In this document: one piece after another, positions 1 to 9,841 of the stretch
How the letters are laid out: each line of letters begins with the position of its first letter
Numbering within the stretch: the first letter of the stretch is position 1
NCBI RefSeq assembly: GCF_022809095.1
Contig: NZ_JALAZE010000001.1
Location: forward strand, 186,001 to 250,000
Origin: Bacillus kexueae
GTDB lineage: Bacteria; Bacillota; Bacilli; Bacillales; Aeribacillaceae
Length of the DNA stretch: 64,000 nucleotides
Direction: 5' to 3'
Notes under the pieces: generated by a model
Database searches by the model: none
What the model saw: only the letters and a program-made list of their open reading frames with translations
What the model was told of the DNA's origin: nothing
Program-made: the position numbers and the translations under genes

Positions 1-1
1 C

Positions 2-346
2 AAAGGTGACTTCGATGGACGGACCATACATGTTGGGGCATTTAAAGAGAATGAAATCTTCGGTGTCGCCTCTTTTTTCCCTGAACAACATAAACAATTA
101 AAAGGAAACCGCATGTATCGATTACGAGGACTAGCGATCGACCCTTCTCATCAAAATCAACTTCGTGGCCAAGCGTTAATTCTTTTCGGAGAAAATTTTC
201 TTCGTCAGTATAATACGGAATTAATTTGGGCTGTCACAAAGGTAAGCAATATTCAATACTATGAACATTTAGGATTTGAGCAAACCGATTATATGTTTAA
301 CGACCCAATGAAAGGTCTTCGCGTGTTAATGAGTAAAAGCATTTAA
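2..346 (+). CDS. GNAT-family N-acetyltransferase, C-terminal part
   Basis: The reading frame is open from the first bases of the window, so the true start lies upstream and only about the last 114 residues are present. The visible part has the acetyl-CoA-binding core of a GNAT enzyme: a strand ending in RLRGLAIDP, then a basic QLRGQALILFGEN helix corresponding to motif A, and the late strand/helix YYEHLGFEQTD typical of motif B. These enzymes transfer an acetyl group from acetyl-CoA to an amine in the cytosol; the acceptor cannot be read from the sequence. It is followed by mreBH on the same strand after about 120 bases without a clear terminator. Confidence 0.8.
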   Translation, partial: KGDFDGRTIHVGAFKENEIFGVASFFPEQHKQLKGNRMYRLRGLAIDPSHQNQLRGQALILFGENFLRQYNTELIWAVTKVSNIQYYEHLGFEQTDYMFNDPMKGLRVLMSKSI

Positions 347-465
347 GTGTTTCAACCTCGTTAAAAACATTACAGATAGATGTCGAATTCGAGAACACCC
401 CTAAAAAAGCTGAACCTTTTTTGAATTGTATAAAAGGATAATCTTGAAGAAATTGGGTGACATAT

Positions 466-1473
466 ATGTTTTCGAATTTAGAAATCGGCATTGATTTAGG
501 GACTGCTAATATCCTCGTTTATAGTAAACAAAAGGGGATTGTTTTAAATGAGCCTTCCGTCGTTGCTATTGATACTGAGACAAAGCAAGTATTAGCTGTC
601 GGTACTGAAGCAAAACAAATGATTGGAAAAACACCGGGGAAAATCGTTGCGATTCGACCGTTGAAAGATGGTGTCATAGCAGATTACGATGTGACAACCG
701 AAATGTTAAAAGCCATTATGAAGAAAGCATCGAAACTACTTGGCTTTGCCATTCGAAAACCAAGTGTCGTTGTCTGTACACCATCGGGTTCAACTAGTGT
801 AGAACGACGTGCTATTTCGGATTCGGTCAAAAATGCGGGTGCAAAAGAGGTACATCTTATTGAAGAACCAGTCGCTGCTGCAATCGGCTCTGGTTTACCT
901 GTGGATGAGCCAACGGCAAATGTCATTGTTGACATCGGCGGCGGAACAACGGAAGTTGCCATTATATCATTCGGTGGTGTCGTAACAGCTAATTCAATCC
1001 GAATTGCGGGAGACCGATTGGACGATGATATCATTCAACATATCCGAAAAACGTACAATGTATTAATTGGAGAGCGGACAGCCGAACAAATCAAAATGGA
1101 AATTGGATATGCATTAATCGAACATGAGCAACAAACGATGGAAATACGGGGACGCGATTTAGTCACAGGCTTGCCGAAGACGATTACGTTGCATTCATAC
1201 GAAATTCGAGATTGTATGAAAGAATCATTGCTTCATATTTTAGAAGCCATTCGAGCCACTTTAGAAGACTGCCCACCTGAATTGAGTGGTGATATCGTTG
1301 ATCGCGGTGTCATCTTAACGGGCGGTGGGGCTCTTTTAAAAGGAATGGAGGAATGGATAAGTGAAGAAATTTTCGTACCTGTCCATGTAAGTTCTAATCC
1401 ACTCGAATCCGTTGCAATCGGTACTGGTAAGGCCTTACAATACATTCATAAGCTACAAAAAGCAGCAAAATGA
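466..1473 (+). CDS. mreBH: MreBH, actin-like rod-shape protein
   Basis: This is a 335-residue bacterial actin of the MreB/Mbl/MreBH group, which polymerises under the membrane and guides lateral-wall synthesis. The phosphate-1 loop [13 protein letters not shown], the phosphate-2 motif [10 protein letters not shown] and the adenosine motif [11 protein letters not shown] are all present, and length is normal. The start [12 protein letters not shown] and the internal [11 protein letters not shown] resemble Bacillus MreBH more than MreB or Mbl. I prefer ATG 466 over GTG 457 because GGGTGA lies five bases before it and the resulting N terminus matches the family. In B. subtilis MreBH works with the LytE hydrolase; no lytE is in the window, but rodA lies 29 kb downstream. 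Confidence 0.9.
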   Translation: MFSNLEIGIDLGTANILVYSKQKGIVLNEPSVVAIDTETKQVLAVGTEAKQMIGKTPGKIVAIRPLKDGVIADYDVTTEMLKAIMKKASKLLGFAIRKPSVVVCTPSGSTSVERRAISDSVKNAGAKEVHLIEEPVAAAIGSGLPVDEPTANVIVDIGGGTTEVAIISFGGVVTANSIRIAGDRLDDDIIQHIRKTYNVLIGERTAEQIKMEIGYALIEHEQQTMEIRGRDLVTGLPKTITLHSYEIRDCMKESLLHILEAIRATLEDCPPELSGDIVDRGVILTGGGALLKGMEEWISEEIFVPVHVSSNPLESVAIGTGKALQYIHKLQKAAK

Positions 1474-1483
1474 CCGTTCTTTA

Positions 1484-1518
1484 GGTGAAGAAACTTTTTA
1501 AGTTCTTCACCTTTTCTT
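1484..1518 (+). terminator. Rho-independent terminator of mreBH
   Basis: A 9-bp perfect stem (GGTGAAGAA with TTCTTCACC, loop of ten) is followed by TTTTCTT, eleven bases after the mreBH stop codon. Confidence 0.85.
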
Positions 1519-1620
1519 ATCCTCTTATGAATCTACCGAAAATTCCCTGTTAAAAAACTTAACACGTTTACTGTCATTGTTTCCCAGTCGATATACCATT
1601 ACCTATAAGGAGGGATTTCG

Positions 1621-1815
1621 ATGGGAAAACATTTGCAAACTGGATTGCAAAAACAAAAAGATTATTATATTCGATTGTTAGTTCATCAGGGAGTTCTTCC
1701 TTCCGAGCAAGAAGGAGATACGCTGACCATTTCAGAGCTTGAATTGGAATGCCGTAAGCACCAGTTGCTCATCCAGCCACCTGTTACGAAAACCTTTTTT
1801 ATCAAAACCATTTAA
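1621..1815 (+). CDS. Fur-regulated basic protein A (FbpA)-like small protein
   Basis: A 64-residue protein with a strong AAGGAGGG ribosome site. The central part KQKDYYIRLLVHQG followed by TLTISELELECRK matches the pattern I know from the FbpA family (KKDYLI...G...LTLSELE). In B. subtilis FbpA to C act with the small RNA FsrA in the iron-sparing response, probably as RNA-chaperone-like factors. This family assignment is from memory of the motif, not a search. I did not find a convincing Fur box upstream, so iron control here is inference. It stands alone between mreBH and the chemoreceptor. Confidence 0.6.
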   Translation: MGKHLQTGLQKQKDYYIRLLVHQGVLPSEQEGDTLTISELELECRKHQLLIQPPVTKTFFIKTI

Positions 1816-1939
1816 TTGAAATGTAGGAAAACTTTTATTTCTCTTTCAATTTTTGAGCATATAAAAATACTTTCTGATAATCCGATATATACCAGGGGCG
1901 GTCTCAATATTAAGTCGGTAAAGGAGAGTATGGAAAACA

Positions 1940-3688
1940 GTGAATCTACTAAAAAAAGCACCATTTATCGTAAGAATCATTTTACTGACCACTGTTTTAT
2001 CTTTATTGGTCGGAGTAACAATCATTCTCACAAACGTAATGATTCAGCAAAACATCTTAACGAATGAAATGAAAAAACAAGCTGAATTAATTGCAGAACA
2101 TTGGGGTAAAGAAATCGACATTCCCTTAGTTGAGGAAGCTCAAAAATCTCAAGATTTTCATTCAACAAGCCAACAAGAGCTAACAGCATTTTTTGACTCA
2201 CTATCCGAAACGAATCCGAATGTTGCGCAAGGATACATTTTCGGTACTGAATTGCGAAACGGAAACGAGACTTCCATCATTGGGAATCCTTCTCATATCG
2301 TTTCGTTTTTGGAAGAAAACAATGTAACCGTAGGAGATTTTCACACTCAACCTGCAACGATTGTAAAAGCAATTGAGGAATTGAAAGAGACGGGCGATAT
2401 CACGTATTCTTCCATTTATGAAGATGAATTTGGAACATGGATAACAGTCCTATATCCTATTAAAAACAATGCAGGTGAAACATTCGCCTTTTTTGGGGTA
2501 GATGTCGATGCAAGTATGGTAAAGAACGGTAAAGATCAGCTTGTTCTCTACTCCCTACTCATTATGTTCCCCATCATAGTGGCGATTGTTCTCGTACAGG
2601 TTTTCGTTATTCGGAAATCATCAAAGCCATTGAAGGATTTACTTCAAGGAATAAACGAAATGAAGAATGGAAATTTAGATATATCACTTCCGACGCGAGA
2701 GGATGATCTCGGTCAAATGAATGCAGCCTTTAATGAAATGGCATTTGAGATGAAAACGATGATTGAACAAATAAAATCAACGGCAACGACTGCACACTCA
2801 TTCGCAAATACTATTACAGACGTTGCGGATGATTCAAAGATTAAGGCAGAAAAAATCTCGACAGACTTAAGAAAAATGAAGGATGCCTTATCCTCTCAAG
2901 AAATTGCTATCACTGAAAGTGCGGGTGCGATTGAACAAGTAACGGCAGAAATCCAAACGATTGCCCTTTCATCTCAAGATGTATCAAATTTAACGAAAAA
3001 TATGGAGCAACATGCATCAGAAGGTGCTCAAGCATTAAACGAAATGACTTCGCAAATGGAAACGATCACGGAAAACGTACTTTCTTCTCGTGAAATCGTT
3101 CAATCCTTGCGAAATCATTCGTTACAAATCAGTTCTATTTTAAAACTAATTACAGAAATTGCCGAGCAGACGAACTTATTATCATTAAATGCTGCCATCG
3201 AAGCAGCAAGAGCCGGTGAACAAGGAAAAGGTTTTTCTGTCGTAGCTCAAGAAGTTCGAAAACTTGCAGAACAATCCAACCAATCAACCGGCAAAATTGA
3301 GAAGATTATAGAACAAATTCAAACAGAGATTGAAGAAGCCGTTCAATCGATGGAAATTGGAACGACAGAAACGAAAAAAGGTCAGCAGCTTGTTTTCAAA
3401 GCGAATGAACTGTTCCATCAATTGAAGCAAACATCTAACGAAATTGCCAATCAGATTGAATCCGTATCCGCTGGAAGCCAAGAAATTTCGGCTGCATCTG
3501 AGGAAGTAAGCGCATCAGTTCAAGAGCTTTCCACTATCGCTGAGATGAACACATCCATTTCAGAAGATATTGAAACAAGTGCACGTGAGCAATTTGAAAT
3601 GGCGCAGCGCTTAGCTGAATCAGCTGTTAAACTGAACAAACTGTCTGAGAACTTAAAAATAAGTGTCGAACGCTTCGATGTATCGTAA
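1940..3688 (+). CDS. Methyl-accepting chemotaxis protein
   Basis: A 582-residue transmembrane chemoreceptor. TM1 is at about residues 10-32, an extracytoplasmic Cache-like ligand domain follows to about 199, TM2 is at about 200-222, then a HAMP linker to about 275 and a long antiparallel coiled coil. The CheA/CheW-contacting hairpin tip is recognisable around residue 407 as [19 protein letters not shown]. Many Gln/Glu pairs flank it and are likely methylation sites. The start is GTG 1940; an ATG at 1930 is in another frame. Ligand unknown. No other chemotaxis genes are nearby, so it is an orphan receptor feeding the main signalling complex. Confidence 0.93.
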   Translation: MNLLKKAPFIVRIILLTTVLSLLVGVTIILTNVMIQQNILTNEMKKQAELIAEHWGKEIDIPLVEEAQKSQDFHSTSQQELTAFFDSLSETNPNVAQGYIFGTELRNGNETSIIGNPSHIVSFLEENNVTVGDFHTQPATIVKAIEELKETGDITYSSIYEDEFGTWITVLYPIKNNAGETFAFFGVDVDASMVKNGKDQLVLYSLLIMFPIIVAIVLVQVFVIRKSSKPLKDLLQGINEMKNGNLDISLPTREDDLGQMNAAFNEMAFEMKTMIEQIKSTATTAHSFANTITDVADDSKIKAEKISTDLRKMKDALSSQEIAITESAGAIEQVTAEIQTIALSSQDVSNLTKNMEQHASEGAQALNEMTSQMETITENVLSSREIVQSLRNHSLQISSILKLITEIAEQTNLLSLNAAIEAARAGEQGKGFSVVAQEVRKLAEQSNQSTGKIEKIIEQIQTEIEEAVQSMEIGTTETKKGQQLVFKANELFHQLKQTSNEIANQIESVSAGSQEISAASEEVSASVQELSTIAEMNTSISEDIETSAREQFEMAQRLAESAVKLNKLSENLKISVERFDVS

Positions 3689-3754
3689 ATGAGTGGGATT
3701 TTAACAAGTGTGTGACCATTATATTCACTGAAAACGAATGATGGCCACTCCAGA

Positions 3755-3844
3755 TGGCAGGCAAAGCGCCCAAAGCTGATGGCGCTTGGAGCTAGACACC
3801 AAAAATACTTTAACACTTTATTGAACTTAAACTTTCTGTAACAA
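3755..3844 (-). repeat. Terminator-linked repeat, copy A (truncated)
   Basis: About 90 bp of the dispersed element also found at 17061, 22256, 29569 and 32687. Read on the minus strand it begins TGTTACAGAAAG directly after the T-tract of the decarboxylase terminator, runs through GTGTCTAGCTCCAAGCGC, and then loses similarity. The GC-rich middle present in the other copies is missing. It lies between the convergent chemoreceptor and decarboxylase genes. Confidence 0.85.
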
Positions 3845-3845
3845 A

Positions 3846-3875
3846 AATAAAAAGGTGGTCGTTTGACCACCTTTT
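3846..3875 (-). terminator. Rho-independent terminator of the decarboxylase gene
   Basis: On the minus strand a 10-bp perfect stem (AAAGGTGGTC / GACCACCTTT, four-base loop) is followed by a T-rich run ending TATTTTTG, four bases after the stop codon. Repeat copy A begins immediately beyond it. Confidence 0.9.
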
Positions 3876-3878
3876 GCC

Positions 3879-5519
3879 TTATGCATAAGCAAGTTCTTTC
3901 GTATGAATGTCCATATATTGTTTTAAGAAAGCAATGTAATGCTCAACATCCTCCACTGTCGTATATGGAGATACGGTATATAGTTTATGAGCATAAACCG
4001 ATTGACGCTCGTCATGGTCAATGACATGTACTTTTCGTTGCTTTTTCGTATTACCGAAATAAATGGTATCACGATGAATCCCAATGAGCTCGGCGAATCG
4101 ATCGTTAAATTCGTTTACTTCTTGCAATTCACTTAACGTTGCCTGCCCTTGTAATTCCTTTTCCCAAATTACTTCATTCGGATAAAAGCGGAACGTTGTC
4201 ACCGGGGCAACTTCATTCGTTACGGCCGCATTTGAAAATACTTCTAACAGACGTTTCCGGAATTGTAGGTTCACTCGAACATAATTTGCCAACAATTGTT
4301 GATACCCTTCTTTTCCAAAGGCAAGGAGAGATGCGTAAATGGCAATGGAGCTTCCCATTCGAGAACATTCTAGCGTATAACTCGTATGATAGCTTCCATA
4401 TCCACGATTCCCTACATAAGGCGTTTCTTCTGGATCTAAATCTACATATTGGAAGTTCATTTTATCCTTCACAAGAAATAAGCTCGTAATGTACGGAGTT
4501 TGACCAAGCTTGTGGAAATCAAACACCATGCTGTCTGCTAAATGGATATGTTTAAATTTCGCTGTATATCCTTTTAATACCTCAACCACTTCGGCTTCAA
4601 ACTGTAAAGGGTTCTTCTCGTAATCGTAATCGTTAAAGAACGTGTACATTCCGCCCATTGCTGTATCTGCATGAATGAAAATTGGAGCTAAACCGTATTG
4701 GTCTTCTAGCTGTGTCGTCAATGTTTTAATCGCACTTAAATCATCAATGCCGAATGTGTCCGTTGTCCCCATGGTCGCTAATACATATAGCGGAATGCCA
4801 CCTTTACGAATGACTTCCTCCATCTTTTCACGAAGATCATTTAAATCCATTGAATGGTCAGGATTTACTTTCACCCGTATTAAATTATTTGTACCGATTC
4901 CTGTCGCTTCCATCGACTTATACAAGCTAAAGTGCGAAAGCTCTGAACAGAAGCAATACAAGTTGTTCGGAACGCCCGTTTCATTTGAATGCGGGAACAT
5001 TCTCGCTATTGCCATTCTAAGTGAATTAAAAACGGCTCCTTGTCCTCCCCATGTCGTATACCCTGAACTCATATCTGGGTCGTATCCTACAATTTTTGAA
5101 AGCATGCTCGTAACTCGAACTTCTGCGTTAGCAGCAGCAGATCCATCTACATCCCAAATGTTGTTTCCGTTTAACAGAACCATTAACAAGTTCCCTAAAA
5201 TACTTGCAACATTGGCAAGTGGTGTTGCATTAGCAACGTAATTTCGATTGATAAAGCGATGCCCTTTCGAAAGCTCCATAATAGAGGAAATAACATCATC
5301 ATAATTGGCACCAGCTTCGGGTACGATGCTTTTTTCTGCAATTTTGTTGTAGTAATCTTCCGTATAGTTCGGCATATCACCTAATGTTAGTTTTTCAGGA
5401 TCTTTCATCTCGTCCAATTCTCTGATAATCCGTTCGATCCCGCTTAACAGTATCTTTCGCTGTTCTTCATTTCCATCAATACTTGGAAACCATGTTCTCA
5501 AATCATTTACGTTCATCAT
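3879..5519 (-). CDS. Group II PLP-dependent amino-acid decarboxylase
   Basis: A 546-residue fold-type I PLP enzyme of the group II decarboxylase family (glutamate, aromatic amino acid, diaminobutyrate decarboxylases). The PLP-binding lysine is about residue 336 in DFHKLGQTPY. The cofactor aspartate/alanine region IFIHADTAMGG and the strand PLYVLATMGTTDTFGIDD are also visible. It releases CO2 from an amino acid and leaves the amine. A perfect GGAGG lies nine bases before the ATG pair. It is cotranscribed with a Na+-symporter gene 15 bases upstream, suggesting that the symporter imports the substrate or handles the product. I cannot assign the substrate; an aromatic amino acid is one possibility. 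Confidence 0.85.
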   Translation of the reverse strand: MMNVNDLRTWFPSIDGNEEQRKILLSGIERIIRELDEMKDPEKLTLGDMPNYTEDYYNKIAEKSIVPEAGANYDDVISSIMELSKGHRFINRNYVANATPLANVASILGNLLMVLLNGNNIWDVDGSAAANAEVRVTSMLSKIVGYDPDMSSGYTTWGGQGAVFNSLRMAIARMFPHSNETGVPNNLYCFCSELSHFSLYKSMEATGIGTNNLIRVKVNPDHSMDLNDLREKMEEVIRKGGIPLYVLATMGTTDTFGIDDLSAIKTLTTQLEDQYGLAPIFIHADTAMGGMYTFFNDYDYEKNPLQFEAEVVEVLKGYTAKFKHIHLADSMVFDFHKLGQTPYITSLFLVKDKMNFQYVDLDPEETPYVGNRGYGSYHTSYTLECSRMGSSIAIYASLLAFGKEGYQQLLANYVRVNLQFRKRLLEVFSNAAVTNEVAPVTTFRFYPNEVIWEKELQGQATLSELQEVNEFNDRFAELIGIHRDTIYFGNTKKQRKVHVIDHDERQSVYAHKLYTVSPYTTVEDVEHYIAFLKQYMDIHTKELAYA

Positions 5520-5534
5520 GCTGTTAATCCTCCA

Positions 5535-6890
5535 TTAAGATTTTAAAAAGTTTAATAGTCCAAGCGTATCTAAAAAGACGATAATAATCGCAACTGGTGT
5601 TACGTATCGAATTAAGAAGAACCAAATTTTAAAGAAAGTTTGGCCGATCGATGACCCTTGCTCCATTTCTTCTTTTAACGTGTTAACTGGCACTTTGAAA
5701 GAAATGAACAACGAAATACATAAAGCGCCAATTGGAATTAAAATGTTACTTGCAACATAGTCCATTAAGTCAAAGACCGTTTTGCCCCAAAATGTGACAT
5801 CACTCATCGCCCCAAACGATAAACATGATGGGATTCCAACGATGAAAATAAGAATTCCGATTACCCATGTTGCCGTTTTCCGCTTTTTCGCATCATCTTT
5901 CGCAATGGCAGCAACAATGATCTCAATCATTGAAAAAGCAGACGTAAGGGCTGCAAATAAGAATAACAGTAAGAAAATAGTTAAGAAAAAGATTCCGAAT
6001 GGAAGTTGGTTAAAGACAGCCGGCAAGACAATGAATACAAGTGCTGGCCCTTCCCCAGGTTCAAAACCATACGTGAAAATTCCCGGGAATATGGCCATAC
6101 CAGCCAACATAGCAATAACAATGTTTAATATAACAATAGATACAGCTGATTTTGGCAAGCTATGTTCTTTACTTAAGTAGGAGCTGTACGTTACCATAAC
6201 CGATACCCCTAATGTTAACGTGAAAAAAGCTTGACCAAGTGCAAATAAAATCGTACTTGAAGTAATGGCACTGAAATCTGGAACAAATAAAAACTTCAGT
6301 CCTTCCATTGCTCCATCTAACGTTAATGAGCGAATAACTAGGACAATAAACAACACAAATAGTGCAGGCATCATCCATTTGCTCGCACGTTCAATCCCTT
6401 TTTGAATCCCACTTGCCACAACGATAATTGTTAGCAAAATAAAAATAAATTGTGAAATAAGCGGTTCAACAGGGCTTGAAATAATTAATCCAAATAGTGC
6501 ACCGTACTCCTCTTGAGTTAGACCGCTTAATTGACCAGTCATCGCTTTAACGGTATAAAGTAAAATCCACCCGCCTACTACACTGTAGAACGATAAAACG
6601 ATAAAACTTACTACAATCCCAATCCAGCCTGTCAAAAACCAATATGTATTGGGCGCGAGTTTTTTGTATGTCAGTATAGCATCACTTTGTGCGTGACGGC
6701 CGATCGTAAATTCCCCAACGAGAAGAGGATAGCCTAAAAATAAAGCAAAAAATAAAAACAGTAAAAAGAAAGCGCCACCTCCACTTGTTCCCGCAACGTA
6801 TGGGAATTTCCACATTGCTCCTAAGCCGATAGCTGCACCTGCAGAAGCTAATATAAAGCCTAGCTTAGAAGCCCATTGTTCATGCTTCAT
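5535..6890 (-). CDS. Sodium:neurotransmitter symporter (NSS) family transporter
   Basis: A 451-residue membrane protein of the LeuT/MhsT/TnaT family, which couples Na+ to uptake of amino acids. The unwound TM1 binding-site motif GAAIGLGAMWKFPYVAGTSG is near the N terminus, and eleven to twelve membrane segments fit the hydropathy. The upstream ATG at 6908 has no ribosome site, whereas AAAGGTG is eight bases before ATG 6890, so I choose the latter. It is first in an operon with the PLP decarboxylase. The 207-base gap upstream is very AT-rich and holds the pirin terminator and presumably this promoter. Confidence 0.9.
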   Translation of the reverse strand: MKHEQWASKLGFILASAGAAIGLGAMWKFPYVAGTSGGGAFFLLFLFFALFLGYPLLVGEFTIGRHAQSDAILTYKKLAPNTYWFLTGWIGIVVSFIVLSFYSVVGGWILLYTVKAMTGQLSGLTQEEYGALFGLIISSPVEPLISQFIFILLTIIVVASGIQKGIERASKWMMPALFVLFIVLVIRSLTLDGAMEGLKFLFVPDFSAITSSTILFALGQAFFTLTLGVSVMVTYSSYLSKEHSLPKSAVSIVILNIVIAMLAGMAIFPGIFTYGFEPGEGPALVFIVLPAVFNQLPFGIFFLTIFLLLFLFAALTSAFSMIEIIVAAIAKDDAKKRKTATWVIGILIFIVGIPSCLSFGAMSDVTFWGKTVFDLMDYVASNILIPIGALCISLFISFKVPVNTLKEEMEQGSSIGQTFFKIWFFLIRYVTPVAIIIVFLDTLGLLNFLKS

Positions 6891-7066
6891 GAAGCACACA
6901 CCTTTCATTATTTTTTACACATATTTCATCGGTAAATTCACCCAAATGTTTAGGGATATTTACTATTTTAACAAAATTTTTCAATACGTAAACACTTTTA
7001 AAATTATTGATATTTAAGAACGATTTATATGTTTTTAATATAATAATATTTTTACTATTTCTCTAT

Positions 7067-7101
7067 AAAAAATGCGAGCGCTTCAGGGCACTCGCATTTT
7101 T
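7067..7101 (-). terminator. Rho-independent terminator of the pirin gene
   Basis: The arms AATGCGAG and CTCGCATT are flanked by A and T runs, so the hairpin can work in either direction. It lies 15 bases after the pirin stop codon on the minus strand. Confidence 0.85.
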
Positions 7102-7115
7102 CGTATACAATTAGA

Positions 7116-7820
7116 CTACGGTAAATCAATCAACATGATCTGGGCTGATTTGGTAGCGGTGAATGTTACGTTTTCTTCCTGATCTATTCTTGCAGAATCT
7201 CTTTTTCCTAGCGTATGCCCTCCGTTTAATAGCACTTCTCCTTCAAGGACAAATACGAACGTTTTTCGTTGCTTTGATTGTTCAAATGAACGCTCAATTC
7301 CTTTGTCCATTTCTGTTAAATAAATGGTTAAGTCTTGATGAATATGGGCCACTTCAGCTGACTGTGGATTTTTTGTCACAATTGGAAGCCAATCATCTTT
7401 CATTTTTTCAATTGAAAATGTTGTATTTTCGTATGATGGGGTAAGCCCTTTTTCTTCAGGTAAAAACCACAACTGTAAGAAGTTCACTTCCTCGTCCTTT
7501 GACGGGTTCACTTCTGAATGAATAACCCCTGTTCCAGCTGTCATCCGTTGAACTCCTCCGAACGTAGTCGTTGCAGATTCCCCTGTACTATCTTCATGAC
7601 GTAAATATCCTTTTAACACAATCGAGACTATTTCCATCTCCTCGTGTGGATGCGCGCCGAAGCCTCTCAACGGCGCAACATAATCATCATTTAGTACACG
7701 TAACGGACCAAAATTCATATTATTTGGATCATAATAAGAACCAAAAGAAAAGCTGTGATACGATTTTAACCACCCGTGATTCGCAAAAAACCGGTCATTA
7801 GCTCGAATAATTTGAATCAT
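7116..7820 (-). CDS. Pirin family protein
   Basis: A 234-residue two-domain cupin. The N-terminal cupin carries the metal-binding HPHEEMEIVS and, further on, HSEVNPSKDEEVNFLQLW, which supply the expected three histidines and one glutamate. Pirin-family proteins such as E. coli YhhW can act as quercetin 2,3-dioxygenases; the physiological substrate in Bacillus is not settled. Length is typical. It is transcribed alone, divergently from the DUF3267 gene. Confidence 0.9.
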   Translation of the reverse strand: MIQIIRANDRFFANHGWLKSYHSFSFGSYYDPNNMNFGPLRVLNDDYVAPLRGFGAHPHEEMEIVSIVLKGYLRHEDSTGESATTTFGGVQRMTAGTGVIHSEVNPSKDEEVNFLQLWFLPEEKGLTPSYENTTFSIEKMKDDWLPIVTKNPQSAEVAHIHQDLTIYLTEMDKGIERSFEQSKQRKTFVFVLEGEVLLNGGHTLGKRDSARIDQEENVTFTATKSAQIMLIDLP

Positions 7821-7983
7821 TAATATAACTCCACCTTATCTCGAATTCTTTTATTTTGATTTCAAGATTATTTTATAAGATTTCTTTGGTTTTGTCAATT
7901 TTGGTTAAACTTTTCCTGTAATCATTGAAACTTAACTACTTACATTTTCGTTAAATAGATAGGAATGTGAAGGAGGAAGCGAA

Positions 7984-8514
7984 ATGAAAGAACATGTCGT
8001 AAAAATTTCGATGCTAAAAGTACAAGTTTTTGGTGGGCTTGTTAGTTTATTAACATTGTTTTTAACACTCACTCTTCACTCCATGATCCATGGAGAAATC
8101 GTGTTAACAGTAACGTTTGCGTCCATCGGATGGTTTCTTATAGGTGTTTTTGGATTTATTTTTCTTCATGAGTTTTTTCATCTTCTCGGTTTCAAGCTTT
8201 TTGGTAAGGTCGGTTTGAATGATATAAAATGGGGATTTAATTTAAAAATGATGGTAGCCCATACACACGCGAAAAAGCCAATACCTGTTCATGCGATGAA
8301 AAAAGCGCTTTTTCTTCCATTTATACCGACAGGGATGCTCCCCCTCCTAATCGGATTAAGTATAAATGAACTGGGCCTTTCATTATTAGGCGCCATTTTA
8401 ATTTCTGGCTGCATTGGAGATTTTATTTTATACCAAAAATTAAGATCTTTTGACAACCATTCACTCGTTATGGACCATCCTACTAAGCCGCAATTTACCG
8501 TATTTGAAAGATAA
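7984..8514 (+). CDS. DUF3267 membrane metalloprotease-like protein
   Basis: A 176-residue protein with about four membrane segments. Segment two ends in LHEFFHLLGFKLFG, which contains an HExxH zinc motif inside or next to the membrane, as in the DUF3267/M50-like group. A third ligand is not obvious, so proteolysis is inferred. AAGGAGGAAG precedes the ATG. It ends 27 bases before the stop of the convergent acyl-CoA dehydrogenase, with a shared hairpin in between. Confidence 0.75.
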   Translation: MKEHVVKISMLKVQVFGGLVSLLTLFLTLTLHSMIHGEIVLTVTFASIGWFLIGVFGFIFLHEFFHLLGFKLFGKVGLNDIKWGFNLKMMVAHTHAKKPIPVHAMKKALFLPFIPTGMLPLLIGLSINELGLSLLGAILISGCIGDFILYQKLRSFDNHSLVMDHPTKPQFTVFER

Positions 8515-8517
8515 GGG

Positions 8518-8549
8518 ACTAACACGCGTGCATCCGCGTGTTAGTTGTT
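8518..8549 (+). terminator. Hairpin terminator between convergent genes
   Basis: An 11-bp perfect stem (ACTAACACGCG / CGCGTGTTAGT, loop of six) starts four bases after the DUF3267 stop and is followed by a weak TGTTCT tract. Its right arm overlaps the last codons of the opposing gene. Confidence 0.65.
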
Positions 8550-9701
8550 CTCCTCAAACGCGCGATTACCAATCATCATATATGTTAAATCATCTGCTGG
8601 AGGATTATGTAGGCCAGCACGGACATCACGGTATAAGCGCTCTAACGGAAAACTCCGGTGTAAGCTTTGACCTCCAACTAATCGCATTGCTATATCAACA
8701 ATTTCGACTGCACTATTGGTCACAACGTGTTTCACTGACGCCAATTCGTCCCCCAACTGAGAGCGTAATTCAGGCTTTTCATCCCATAGTTTTGCAACAT
8801 GGTACATCATATGTCTCGCTTTTTTAATTTCTATATCCATGAGCGCTACTTTCCTTCGAACTTCAGGTATCTCACTGATTGGATGACGAAGGCTTCCTGG
8901 CGTATACTCTTTTGCAAAGTCCACGGCCACATTTCGTGCTGCTTTTGCGATTCCTAAATAACATGCCGGAATATGTAAAAGCCATCCTTGAGGCTTTTTT
9001 TCTTTGGAATTCTTTCGAATCGAGACGAGCGCTTCACTCGACACGCGGACATTTTCCAATAATAAATCATCACTTCGAGTCGCTCGCATACTTAATGTAT
9101 CCCACGTCGGTTTGATCGATAAGCCTTCTTTCTCCCTCGGAATGAGAAACTCTCCTACTTCCCCTGAATCTTCAATGGTTGCTGTAACGATGAAATAATC
9201 GAGAATTGGGGCAAGGGAGGTGAATGTTTTATGTCCATTGATTATATAGTCGCTGCCAACTTTTGTCGCAACTGTTTGTGGCTTTCCCCCTCTTGCAGGA
9301 CTTCCTGATGCTGGTTCAGTCGCACAGCTATTCATTAAAACACCTTGCTTGACAATTTCAAGACAAATAGATTCATATGCATTTTCATTCCATGATTGGT
9401 CTTCTCGTATTTTCATCACAATGCCGTTATGCCAACCGAGTGAAAGAGCCGTCGCCCCATCAGCTTCACCTAAATATTCTTGTATTAATAGAAATTCATA
9501 TAAAGAAACCTCTTCTCCCCCATATTTTTTCGGTACTGTTAATTGGAAAAAACCATGATTTTTGAGATCATTAAAGTTTTGAAATGGAAACGTTGCATCC
9601 CGATCATTTTCAATGGCACGTGCTTCGAAAATATCCTTCCATTCTTCAATTTGACGTATCCACTTCTCAAGCTTCCCATTTACAAAAATATCTACATTCA
9701 T
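8541..9701 (-). CDS. Acyl-CoA dehydrogenase family protein (YdbM-like)
   Basis: A 386-residue flavoprotein of the acyl-CoA dehydrogenase superfamily. The N-terminal helical domain contains KKYGGEEVSLYEFLLIQEYLG, the middle beta domain has the FAD-contacting SCATEPASGSPARGG and GHKTFTSLAP, and the C-terminal helical domain carries RLVGGQSLHRSFPLERLYRD. It most resembles B. subtilis YdbM as I remember it. The usual catalytic glutamate of fatty-acyl dehydrogenases is not obvious in the C-terminal region, so an oxygenase or other activity cannot be excluded. It is monocistronic and convergent with the DUF3267 gene. Confidence 0.85.
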   Translation of the reverse strand: MNVDIFVNGKLEKWIRQIEEWKDIFEARAIENDRDATFPFQNFNDLKNHGFFQLTVPKKYGGEEVSLYEFLLIQEYLGEADGATALSLGWHNGIVMKIREDQSWNENAYESICLEIVKQGVLMNSCATEPASGSPARGGKPQTVATKVGSDYIINGHKTFTSLAPILDYFIVTATIEDSGEVGEFLIPREKEGLSIKPTWDTLSMRATRSDDLLLENVRVSSEALVSIRKNSKEKKPQGWLLHIPACYLGIAKAARNVAVDFAKEYTPGSLRHPISEIPEVRRKVALMDIEIKKARHMMYHVAKLWDEKPELRSQLGDELASVKHVVTNSAVEIVDIAMRLVGGQSLHRSFPLERLYRDVRAGLHNPPADDLTYMMIGNRAFEENN

Positions 9702-9841
9702 TCCAATTCACTCCTTCTCTACCTTTCATTGTAAAAGGAGTTGAGCGAAAAGTGGAGGAATTTGATTTTTACGAAGTAAATATTATGAAACCTTTTGAAT
9801 GTTTGGTAAAATGAGATGGATGATAGCGGAAAGGAGTCAAA

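Noticed and set aside
397-425. Sigma-I promoter for mreBH (ACCCCT then TGAA)
   Set aside because: B. subtilis mreBH is sigma-I dependent, but here both boxes deviate from ACCCCC and CGAA and the spacing looks too long.
1560-1620. Fur box before the Fbp-like gene
   Set aside because: No sequence close to GATAATGATAATCATTATC could be found.
1816-2067. 83-codon ORF preceding the chemoreceptor
   Set aside because: It overlaps the chemoreceptor start in another frame. An ATG at 1930 has a decent ribosome site but encodes only a short, unpatterned peptide.
4675-5241. 188-codon plus-strand ORF
   Set aside because: Antisense shadow of the PLP decarboxylase gene, without its own ribosome site.
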